From the NCBI GenBank assembly GCA_963971425.1, contig OZ020521.1, positions 8,759,519 through 8,823,518 on the forward strand: a stretch of 64,000 bases of DNA, read 5' to 3'. Within the stretch, counting starts at the first letter, position 1; each line of letters begins with the position of its first letter. The position numbers and the translations under genes are program-made. Under the pieces are notes generated by a model. That model was not told the origin of the DNA and did not search any database. It saw only the letters and a program-made list of their open reading frames with translations. The DNA is from Bryoerythrophyllum caledonicum (Eukaryota; Streptophyta; Bryopsida; Pottiales; Pottiaceae). Shown piece after piece: positions 1 through 9,821 of this stretch.

Positions 1-2121
1 CATGCCAGGTCTCTTGCACTGTCCCAGCAAGGCCAAGATGCCTTCGGAGTCGACATTTGCAATGGAGCAGTCTTTGGCCTGCAGGGCTGCAACTCTCCAA
101 CGATTGTTGTAGAGCCCAAAACAGGCTTGGAATTCCCAACGCAACTGTCTTGCAGTAATATCGATGAACATCAGGGAGACGCAAGTTCTTCATGCCAGGT
201 ACAGCTTATCTTGAAAGCAGAGATCTTTTCCCCTTAATTCTTGTGATTTATGTCCGTTTAGATATGGGAAGTTTTATTCACTTTTAGACTTGAATACCAG
301 AACACAGTACACCACACTGTCGAATTACATGTGTTGGTATTCAGATGGCGTTTAGATCACATTTTTTAGTAACCTGGCTTTTCAATATGCAGGTTTTGGC
401 TGGTCTTGGTGCCCGGAGCAAAGAAATTATGAAGTTCAAGTCTATAAAGATTTATGCGTTTGGGCTTTGTAAGGACCTCCATTTGTCTTCGATATGCTGA
501 TTGTGCCTGGGGCTTTTCGATATCTTTTTTTGTGATTGTGCCAAGGAGTACTATTGCATTGGGTTGCCATTGAGGTCATCGAATCTATGAGCTTAATTCA
601 GTATGGGAAATGTAGACAGATTTTCATCCTGTTTTGGAATGTAGGCATGGTTTTACTGAGCATGCTATTTGATCACAACAGATGTCCGGCCGGATCATTT
701 GCGTGGGCAACTTGGTGACAAATACAAAGGCTTTACTGCTGAAGAGCTCAAGGATCGACCAGACTTCTTGGATGATCTTCTCAGGTAGTGTTTTGAAGCT
801 GGGATATCATCTCTTAAACGTCCGTGCATTCCCTGCACCTTTTTGGTGAACGTTATATCTTGAAATGGGTTTACCCAGTAGTCGAATTAGCGTCGTTTAG
901 GTTTGTGGGCCGATCTTCTGTCATTGCTCTACTAAAACTTGTTTTACAGGCGTCATGAGGTGGAGATGACTATTCGTTTGGTAGTGCATTACAAAGGCCT
1001 GAAAATTGGGATGGTTCGCAAGTGAGTTTAACTGTCAACTCTATGTTTTTCTCACTAGTCTGAATGGACAAAGGTTTTAGTATTTGTATATAGATTTGAC
1101 TACGAAGCAGCCACATTTGCTTCAGAAAGAATTTCCCGTACTTTCTAAGGCTTTCTGTATTAGCCTATATATCTTCCGATGGTCCTGCCTCTTTGATGGC
1201 CCTCCAAATTTTGAATCAGGCGTCTTCTGTGATTTTGCAGTGCGTTCCAAGCTTCTCTTAAGAACAGACTGAACAAGGTTCTTCGTCATGAACCTTCTTG
1301 CATTTTCAAAAGACTAGTTGATTTCGTGTATGAATATCGAGCCACATGTGCTGACAGTAAGATTTGTGATCCCACAGATAAAAGGTGGGGAGAATGACGA
1401 GGGGTTGCAGACGTTTTGCTCGTACTTGTCAGATGATATTCGTCTCCATCAGGTGTGTTCTGAAATAGCTTTGGCCCCTGATTTATCCGTATGTACTAAG
1501 TAGAATTGATGGAGAAGGAGACCCGCCACAGTTCTTTAACCGTGATGGCCGTGGGCTGCAGGGTAGCACAATTGACATCCGGTGGCAACGAGGTGGTCGG
1601 CTGAGGACGGAAAGTAAGTCCTAAACCAACATTCTTTTTATCTAAGTTTGTCATTCATCGAGTGGGTCTGTAAACTTTACTCTGCGTTCAAATGTTATTA
1701 GTCCTCTTTCATTACATGACACAAATAGTTTGCAAACACAACAAAGAGGGCTGAGCATCTGGGATGATGCTATTCTGAGTTCCTAACTGTCTTTATTTGG
1801 TGTTTGGAATGCAGTTGAGGGTCGCCGTGTTGGTGTTATACACAGCCCTCCACTTTGCCGTAAGTTCGATTTTGAACCACTTGTGACTCAGCTAAATGAT
1901 CAAATTACACAAATAGGCCCACGTTTCAAGCCTTCTCCGTCTCGCTTCACTAGATGTTTACCCATAGAGCAATTACCAGTTCACAAATTGTTATGCTTAT
2001 ACATGACATGGCTTGTTGATATACAGAGGCATTCTTTGATCTCTACATTGGGGATCCACCTGTCTCTGCAATTGCGAAGCAGGAGATCGGAGCGAATTTT
2101 GCCCGCATGCTTGGGAGCTAG
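1..2121 (+). CDS. Fatty-acid-binding protein, chalcone-isomerase fold (FAP1/FAP2-like), 5'-partial
   Basis: Nine exons join in one open frame with GT-AG introns: 1-198, 393-468, 682-784, 950-1021, 1241-1277, 1378-1452, 1562-1613, 1815-1859, 2027-2121 (stop TAG 2119-2121). The start lies upstream of the window. The C-terminal part reads as the chalcone-isomerase-like domain of plastid FAP proteins: GLYVRPDHL early, EMTIRLVVHYKGLKI, NAFQASLKNRL, GSTIDIRW and a C-terminal FFDLYIGDPPVSAIAKQEIG block. Arabidopsis FAP1-3 of this fold bind fatty acids in the plastid stroma. The alignment pattern looks closer to FAP2 than to catalytic chalcone isomerase. Exon 7 could alternatively start at 1532 (also in frame), adding ten residues; I chose 1562 because it matches the family spacing. 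Family is clear; the paralogue is uncertain. Confidence 0.85.
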
Positions 2122-2429
2122 AGTTGGAGCCAAGACGTGGCCATGACTCTAAAACAATTTCTGTACATACCCATAGCTTGAATAGGAGATGTTTTCCCAG
2201 CTCAACTCCATATCCTCACCCATATCAAGGGCGAGATATTTTTACCTTCTGGTGGCCTGGCTAGAGGATACTTCAGACATTCAACTCTGACCATGTTCTC
2301 TTCCGATTTTACGATTTTACGGTAAATGCTGAATCTTGAAGAATTAATGTCTGTTTTTGAGACAGAATTAGACAAATGATTCTTTCTTAATCCGACAGTT
2401 TACTTAGAGCTTGCAGTGGACATATTGAT
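2122..2429 (+). other. 3' flank of the FAP-like gene
   Basis: AT-rich sequence after the stop codon, presumably 3' UTR and spacer. No clear polyadenylation signal or second gene is visible. Confidence 0.4.
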
Positions 2430-3395
2430 CATAGGGAGAACCATGTTGGTGAACAGTTTTTACTCAACAAAATCCCACCATTTTTCTACTTTCTCAATGA
2501 TTTGCACAAGCTCCCTGAATCTCTGGGTTTCAACTTCCTTAGCACCAAATTCTACCAACGCCATTCTAGATTTTGTCAGTGTACAGAATGTGGTCGAGTA
2601 ACTCATAGCAAGTACTGCTTCACATGTCGGTAAATGCAGAGGAATTTTCAGGAGTTGATTATCAGATAAATTGTCAGCTGGAACCATTCAGGAATGTTCT
2701 CTCAAGCTTCACTGGACGCTTACGTGACAAGTCAACCTTCTCTACACTAAATAATACTAAATCGAGGCATCTGGTTTTCAACTACTCAGATCATCCGCCA
2801 TCTTAAACCTTGCAACCTCCGCCAAATTCTCATCAACTGTGTCGCACGTACATTAGTTACTACTTTTGCCGACAACTTATCACCAGTCTCAGGTGTAGCA
2901 GAAGTCTATCAAAACACTACTGTTGTAATTTTAGCAGGTTGCAGCATTTCTAAAACTTTTGGTATCTAGGAAACCTGCAATATCTATGGATGTTAAAACA
3001 TTCCTGTCCACCAAAGCTTGCGAAATGCCGACAAGTTTGTGAATGTAGCGTTCTAATTAAAGACGATTAGGGCCCCACTGACCCCTAATTCTTCTCCGCA
3101 AATCTCCGTTCAGAATCTGGTAGGTGGACTAGGTTTGGAGCAAATTCATGGACGAAAACCTGAAGAGGCGGCAAAAGGTCGATCCAGTGTCGACAACTCG
3201 GTGAAAGCTGTTGCAGACAACTTTATCATCTCCACCACCGTAAAACTGTTGAGGTGAGTTGAAGAGTTAACACTTCCTGGAAATTATCTTAGGTAGCGGT
3301 ATTTGGTCTTGCATATCGTTGATGTGCGAGAATTGTCTACCGATCAGAATTAGGCAGCTCTAGCTGGCTGCCATGCATGATTCAGACTTCTTTAA
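2430..3395 (-). repeat. Tandem-unit copy 0, partial and diverged
   Basis: This stretch aligns by eye, with many substitutions and small indels, to the last kilobase of copy 1 (about 5985-6895). A shared stretch starts near 2559 and again near 5990. On the minus strand, 2460-2687 keeps an open frame containing NQLLKIPLHLPTC, which resembles the last strand of a LysM domain. It is best read as the oldest, truncated end of the array. Confidence 0.6.
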
Positions 3396-4694
3396 GTATT
3401 GCGGGGGGTGCTAGCTGGTTTGGTGACAGGTCCTGATGTGATCCAGATGAGCAGTAGTATAAGTTGATGAGTATTAATTTCCAGTACTTTGAATTAGTCT
3501 GCAAGTTCGTGGAGGTCAGTTACTTGCACGAGTTTGGTTTGGTGGAGCAGGCGAGCTTTACTGCCCTTAAACGACATTGCTAGACTTGTATGCGAGTACA
3601 AGTCTAGCAAATTTAATACTAGTGTTGATATGCTCTCTATATATATATCCGTTTAATATTAGCGGTTTTCACATTGCCAACTGTAGTTTCACTGCAATTT
3701 TTAATTTGTTTGAGGCATTGGTGCAATCGATGTATCTTACGTGCCTTTTAGCATCGGCATTGCAGCACTTATCTAGAATAACGACATGATATGAAAACGT
3801 CTTGAAACGTTTGGATTTGCATTTAGAAAGTTTTTGCTCAAATTGTCAAACTAGATACCATAAGTTACCGCCATTATTTACCAATACAGCCATCCTTTCG
3901 ATGATCGTAGCTGAAACTGAATGAAGAGGAACATGTACGGATCCCTCAAATATATGAAAAGGCAAGACTAACTGGTTATTTAGAGCCTCAGCGACATCCG
4001 ACGTCGACGTAGAAAAAAGGGCAACAATAATTTTAATATACAAAGATTGTATATTGCTTCAAAATTAGCAATATATTTGGTGACACGAATTCAATCGTAT
4101 GAATAATGAGGCTAACGTAAGACGACTCCCATTCAAGCACTCATTCTTCAAATCAGAAAATATTACCAAATCTCAAAAGACAAGAATGAAAACTGTTTCA
4201 GCGTACCACATCGACCAAACAAGGAACTCGTTCTCAAACTTGAATATCATTTCGTTAAAAAATCTGTATCTAAACATGCAAACCGCGAGAAGAGGCATGA
4301 TGAAAGAAACGATAGTCTAGGAATGCAAACTATCAAGCTAAAGTAAAGTTCAGATTGTGGACCTTTTATTCATATCAATATAGACTCATATAAATACTAG
4401 TGCAATCAACTGACATGAGTCAGTTCACTGTGAACGTTCACCGTCTCCAGCCTGCGCTAATCGACGACCAAACCACGAGATCTCTACTATCCATCAGTGT
4501 TATTCGAAAATAATATCAGATTAATGCAAGAATCATAATCCTAGCACGTACTTCTGATCTGCAAACTCTCGGACCTCAATCTGAACTCTAGATGCAAACA
4601 CTGCAACTATGGTTGAAGGACGTTGTGCGTACGCCCCTCACGAAAACCACGATGTAGTATCATAGTTCACAAGCTCATCTGTTGAGCTGCGCTC

Positions 4695-4925
4695 TCATGT
4701 GTTGCAGTCAGGGCAGTTCCATCTCTTGCACCCGCATGGACCATCACCATCAGGTTCCGACTCAGTAAACTTCGGTCCTGCATCATCTGGCAGCTGAAAA
4801 TCAACCACAGATTTCATCATGATGGAAGCCTCAAATTTTCCGGAGCGTGAGCCGATCTCATCGCCGTGAGCACGTTTGCATGGAGACGCAGGTACCATGA
4901 CCGCGCTGATACAGGTGCTCACCAT
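4695..4925 (-). CDS. Small protein with C-terminal CxC-x4-CxxC tail, copy 1
   Basis: A 76-residue ORF from an ATG at 4923-4925. The longer open frame reaching 4994 starts with TTG, so I rejected it. It begins MVSTCISAVMVPASPCK and ends GPCGCKRWNCPDCNT; the middle is acidic and polar without cysteines. The CxC...C..C tail after a long spacer recalls the C-terminal cluster of plant metallothioneins, but the N-terminal cysteine cluster is missing, so I do not assign a function. A TATA motif lies about 120 bp upstream, followed by a CT-rich leader, and the reading frame is kept in all three copies with a variable C-terminus. It may be a real small gene or a first exon. Confidence 0.5.
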   Translation of the reverse strand: MVSTCISAVMVPASPCKRAHGDEIGSRSGKFEASIMMKSVVDFQLPDDAGPKFTESEPDGDGPCGCKRWNCPDCNT

Positions 4926-5045
4926 CTTGAGCGTGATGATGAGTTGAGCCCGAACAAGAAGTTGGTGAGAGAGAGAGAAGAGCGGAACACACAAATGCTG
5001 GCTAGCTTTGAAGTTGCTGTGAGTTGAGTGGTGTGGATAGTCTTG

Positions 5046-5052
5046 ATTTATA
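5046..5052 (-). promoter_or_regulatory. TATA box for small protein, copy 1
   Basis: TATAAAT on the minus strand, about 120 bp upstream of the ATG at 4925, followed by a CT-rich leader. It is conserved in copies 2 and 3. Confidence 0.5.
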
Positions 5053-5122
5053 CTGGGCGAGGGGTTGCAGACTTAACTTGCAAAGAAGTCGGATACTCAA
5101 ATGATGGACTCACATCCTCCAG

Positions 5123-5857
5123 CTAATTCCGGACGAGAGTTCCACTGAAATTGAGTCTTCTCACAGGTTGATCCGGAAGAGTTTTGACTTGAAATAACGT
5201 CTGGGCATGCACATGTCTCAGACATGAATTGCACTTATTAATGTTCAAGTTGGAGAAACCAAGGTAGAGTTCCTGACGGTTGCTAGTAGTTGCTGATATC
5301 CGTGCTCCAAAGAATAAAGTAAATGCACCTTTTTCACCAATAAGAGTGGCATTGTTACCTTTTCACAAGATTATTACTTACATGAAGGGTATCGACGTTT
5401 GCAATCACGTGAATGGGTTCAAGATGTGGTAGATATTTGCAGCCGAAGATCGGTTCAAGACATCTAGTTGGAATTGGAAACTGTGTTTCAGTAGATGATA
5501 TGATCCTTGCCATCACCAACAAACTTGATAAACACGAATGAATAAATTAAACTCGCTTTCGAGTGATCAATTCTCGTCTGATTTCTTTGTTCATTTACCT
5601 TCCATGTATTGATCTGCCACTTTCAACACAAGTCTCTTTGTTGTGACCCGAGCTGTTGTTGTAGCTATTGTACCACACCAGCTCCCCGCATCCGCAGATA
5701 GCTTCTTTTAAACCTTCTTCCAAGCAGTGCGCGGGTTTCAGGTTTAGGGTCTCTGTGATAGAGTCTGGGCAAAATGGGCAGGATGTTCCAAGGTTTGCAC
5801 AGTATTTACCATGCCAGCCAGAGTTTGACACCTTCACTTGGACCTGTACCCAAAACC
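5123..5857 (-). CDS. LysM-like protein, three 3' exons, copy 1
   Basis: Three exons join in phase on the minus strand: 5599-5857, 5382-5505, 5123-5272, with GT donors, AG acceptors and a TAG stop at 5123-5125. The first exon is cysteine-rich (KYCANLGTSCPFCPDS, ICGCGELVWY). The second holds TETQFPIPTRC and then IHVIANVDTLH, which fits the Y-x-V-x-x-GDTL start of a LysM motif. The third continues FSNLNINKCN and AQTL, fitting the second half of the motif. LysM domains bind N-acetylglucosamine glycans such as chitin or peptidoglycan. The 5' exons are not resolved, and upstream frames in this copy contain stops, so it may be a pseudogene. The family call is tentative; the splice phases are good. 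Confidence 0.45.
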
Positions 5858-6899
5858 TGATCAAAAGGAGAAGCGTGTCGGTAAAGTTGACAATTTTGGC
5901 TAAATAAAAAACCCTCCAGGCTCCATGTCTCAATGATATTCCCTGCCTCCCTAAATTCCTAGCCGGGCGGTGGATCCCAGCTTCCTCGCACCATTCTAGA
6001 TTTTGTCTGTGCACAAAATGCGGTCGAGTAACTCATCAACGAGATAAGTACTGCTTCACATGTCGGTAAATGAAGAGAAATTTCCTGGAGTTGATTAATC
6101 AGATATACTGTCAGCTGGAAACATTCAGGGATGTTCTCTCAAGCTTTGAACACTGGACACTTTTGCCGCCGCATGACAAAGTAATAGTGGATCACACCAA
6201 TCTTAAGCCATGCAACATCTCCGCCAAATTCTCGATCGTGGCTACACGTACTAGTTACTACTACCGACGACTTATCACTCAGGATTATCAAAACACTGGT
6301 AATTTTGGCAGAATTTCATAAACTTTTGGCAACAAGGAAATCTGCAAAATTTGTGGGCACTAGACATTTGTGACCACCAAAGCTTGTCAAATGCCGACAA
6401 AGCTATAAATATAGTGTTCTGTTCAATGACGACACGGGGTGGAGATCAACACATGATTCTGTAGGGCTACACTTCGAGATGATCTCCTCTAAATCTTCTC
6501 CGCTAAGCTTTACAGTGGATTATTCAGAAATTGACTGTGGAGTTATGGATTGAATTCATGGACTTGAACCTGAAGAGGCGACCTGCAGCTTCGCCAGTGG
6601 TCGATCGACGGTCAACGACTGAGCGACTCTGCGAAAGATCAGCGACGGTGAAAGCTACTGCAGACAACTTTATAATCTCCACCGCCCTTGACCCTTGTCC
6701 TATAATTGGGTGTAGTAAAACTGTTGACAGATGACAGTTTCGTGATTCTTAGAATTAGCACTTCCTGGAATTCAGCCTAAACGATGGCAAGGGGTCCTGA
6801 CTCCTGAGTATGTTGTTAATGGGCAAGAATACTTCATGAACTTACTACTCACGGAAAGTGAACACTGGCTCGCTGCCATTGTTTAGACTTCTTTGAGTA

Positions 6900-7223
6900 T
6901 ATTGGAGATTCTTCCTCTTATTACTGAACTTCAATACACACGTACTCATGGTAGAGCAACAAGAACGACAAGAACATGAAATGAAACAAAAACAACTAAC
7001 TACAAGAGTCTCTTGAACATCTCTTGAACATCTCGACCAACGTCCAGAACATTCCATCGTTCAGAACATTCCATCGTTCAGAACATTCCATCGTCCAGAA
7101 CAATTCCAACTACTGAAAAGTCACTGTACTTATATGAGGAAACCTTACTAACACGTCAAGAGATTCTAACTAAACGTCCATAATCTCTCACTAAACGTGA
7201 AGGTCTTCCAACTTACTCCAATA
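6900..7223 (-). repeat. 3' LTR of element A
   Basis: 324-bp LTR. It contains a 17-bp tandem repeat in which the core GAACATTC recurs at 7047, 7064 and 7081, and a TATA-like CATATAAG on the minus strand. Confidence 0.9.
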
Positions 7224-7267
7224 CTCCCACTCAGTGAAAATTTCAGTGGTTCAAGGACCAAAAATAA

Positions 7268-9161
7268 TCAGTCTCCCACTTCTTTGATCCACTGCGTCAT
7301 ATTTAGAGCAGATCGGAGATGATGAAATTTATCCGCTGGCAATGCTTTGGTGAACAGATCTGCCAACTGAACAGTTGTTGAGACGTACTGGATCTCAATT
7401 TCCTGATTAGCCTGGTACTCCCGAATGACGTCACACGTGATACGCAACGCCAATGTGCTTTGTCCGTTTATGGTGCTCTGGATTGTAAACCAAACGGATA
7501 GCAGCTTGGTTGTCACTTAAAAGAGGAGTAGGAACAGGCTGCGAAAAACCAATACTGTTCAACAAACAGCGAGCCCAGTGCGTCTCTTTGCTTGCAAGAG
7601 AGGCAGCGATGTACTCGGCCTCAGTAGTTGAGCTCGCAGTGCACAGCTGCTTGCGGGAAATCCACATAATTGGCGCAGAGTTGAGGAGAATAACCACGCC
7701 ACTCTTCGATTTTCTATCATCGAGGTCACCCGCATAGTCCGCATCAGCGTAGGTTGTTAAATGATTTCGATGAAGAGAAGGGCGAGAATAGCAGATACCA
7801 AGACCAATGGTGCCCCGTAGATACTTAAAAATTCTTGTAACAGCAGTACAATGGATCTCACGAAAGTTCGAAGAGAATTGAGCGACCTTCGAAACGGCAA
7901 AAGTGAGATCAGGGCGGGTAGTGGTGGCAAGATAGAGACAGCTGCCGACCATTTCTTGGTAGGGAAATGTAGGCTTCAAACCAGCATCATCCGAACGAAC
8001 GCTCTCAAGCTGAACATTTGAGTCTGCTGGCATAGAGACCGAGTTGGAATTCTCCAGGCCAAACTTGATTAGAATGGATAAAGTGAACCGAGCTTGATCA
8101 AGCAATAGCTCGAAAGAGAAACGATTTTGATGAATACGGAAACCAATATACACATCAGCTGGTCCATCTGTAACGTCAAAGGTTTGTCGAAGATACGCAA
8201 TGACTTCCATAAGTCGATCTAGCAACTTGCAGACAGCAAGTCCATCGTCAACGAAGATAGTAGTGATGAGGCGAGGGGATGAAACTGAAGCATAAACACA
8301 TGGATCCTCTACTGTGGGATGAAGATCAAAATGACGAATAAAGCGGTCAAATTTTATGTTCCAGGCCCTGGAAGCCTGCTTGAGACCGTAAAGACTCTTC
8401 CTGAGTCGACGGGCGTGATCACCAGCTACCTCATAGCGAGGGACTTGCACCATATAGATTTCCTCAGAAAGATCACCATGTAGGAACGCGGTCTTGATAT
8501 CAAACTGCCGCATCTCAAGATCTCCGGCAGCCGCAATAGAAAGGATTGTGCGGATATTGTCAAGCTTTGCTGCAGGAGCAAAAGTTTCAGCATAGTCAAG
8601 GCCAGGAACTTGAGAGAATCCTCTTGCCACAAGTCGAGCTTTGTAACGCGCAATTGAGCCATCTGCATTATGTTTCAATTTGAACAACCATTTACAAGTA
8701 ACTGGCTGTCGTCTACGAGGAAGACGCTCCAGATCCCAGGTATGATTCTGAACGAGGGACTGAAATTCTTCATCCATAACAGCGATCCACTGAGAACTCT
8801 GTGCAGAGTTTAATGCGGCCTTGTAGGTGGCAGGTTCAATAATCAGTAAAGATTCTGAAACAAGATTTGCAGCTGAGGCAATTGGAGGTAAAAGCCGTAG
8901 CAGCTCATTAAGAGACCGAGTCTTGATGACAGGGTTTAGTTCATCAGTAGAATCAGAACTAGGAGAAGTAAAAATACGTAAAGCACTCCCACTAGAAAGA
9001 GAGGTTTCCCTAGAATCACCGGTTGTAGGCAAAGAAGTACTGGTACTATGAGAAGGTGACGAATCCAGTTGACTCCTACTGGTGTGAGAACGGGTGATAC
9101 TTCGAGGTGAACAATGCACGGTACTCCCACTGGGAGAAGAGACCTCCCGAAGGTCACTGCC
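7268..9161 (-). pseudogene. Element A pol 3' part: reverse transcriptase and RNase H
   Basis: A 562-residue frame (7431-9119) holds the copia RT domain: CKWLFKLKHNADGS, KARLVARGFSQ, QFDIKTAFLHGDL, YGLKQASRAW and the catalytic FVDDGLA (YVDD in most copia). RNase H follows with YADADYAGD and SSTTEAEYIA. The frame then breaks. Compared with element B, an extra 7-bp block (GTGTGAC) sits inside the conserved KHIGVAYHVIR stretch near 7435, and the remainder (ADLFTKALP to KEVGD) continues in another frame to 7268. Element B inserted at 9167, cutting the serine-rich linker between INT and RT. Confidence 0.9.
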
Positions 9162-9166
9162 AGTAT

Positions 9167-9459
9167 TATTGAACGTGATCTCTTTACTTCAATGAACACT
9201 CATGAACTACCGCTTAAAAGCAGCTATGGCAGATATCTGCTCCATGCGCTACATACAGAATTCAAACTAAACAACTACTGACTACGTCGTCACAACAGAC
9301 TATATACACACTTGGGTTTCATCCAATGGATGAATATCTGACTATGTTACTGTTAACAGAGCTTTGCTCCACGTCAACTGAGCTTCACTAAACTTCCCTG
9401 GAATCTCACTATACGTCAATGGAAGTTAACTAAGTAAAGTTGCAAGAAGAAGCTCAATA
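9167..9459 (-). repeat. 3' LTR of element B
   Basis: 293 bp, ends TATTGAAC...GCTCAATA; matches 17059-17351 except at six positions. Confidence 0.9.
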
Positions 9460-9500
9460 CTTCCACTCAGTAACAAAGTCAGAGGTCAAAGATCACACAG

Positions 9501-9816
9501 CTAATCTCCCACTTCTTTGAACTTCTGAGTAACATGAAGAGCAGATCGAAGTCGTTGGAACTTGTCCAGAGGGAGAGCCTTGGTGAAAAGATCGGCAAGC
9601 TGATCAGCAGAGGGCACGAACTGAAGATCAATCTCACCATTAGACTGATACTCACGGATCACATGGTAGGCTACACCAATGTGTTTTGTCCTCTTGTGAT
9701 ATTCGGGATTGAAGACTAACCGAATAGCAGCTTGATTGTCGCTCAAGAGAGATGTCGGAGCAGACAAAGGAAAACCAATACTAGACAGAAGACTGCGTGC
9801 CTAGTGAGTTTCCTTG
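9501..9816 (-). pseudogene. Element B pol C-terminus (end of RNase H)
   Basis: It continues the RNase H region after insertion D: SDNQAAIRLVFNPEYHKR, RTKHIGVAYHVIREYQ, ADLFTKALP, ending KEVGD. The tryptophan codon that element A has in KETHWARCLL is TAG here (KETH-stop-ARSLL, near 9800), so the frame is closed independently of D. Confidence 0.85.
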
Positions 9817-9821
9817 CTTGC

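Larger units (their letters stand above)
3396..6899. repeat. Tandem-unit copy 1
   Basis: The right part, about 4711-6894, is almost identical to 27208-29391 (constant offset 22497). By eye only about four substitutions separate them over the last 1.7 kb. The left part, 3396-4700, is clearly diverged from copies 2 and 3 but alignable, for example the start of the unit near 3410 with 26160. The GAGTA at 6895-6899 is the target duplication of element A. Confidence 0.8.

Noticed and set aside
4926..4994. N-terminal extension of the small protein that looks like a signal peptide
   Set aside because: The frame starts with TTG, not ATG; the same holds in copies 2 and 3.
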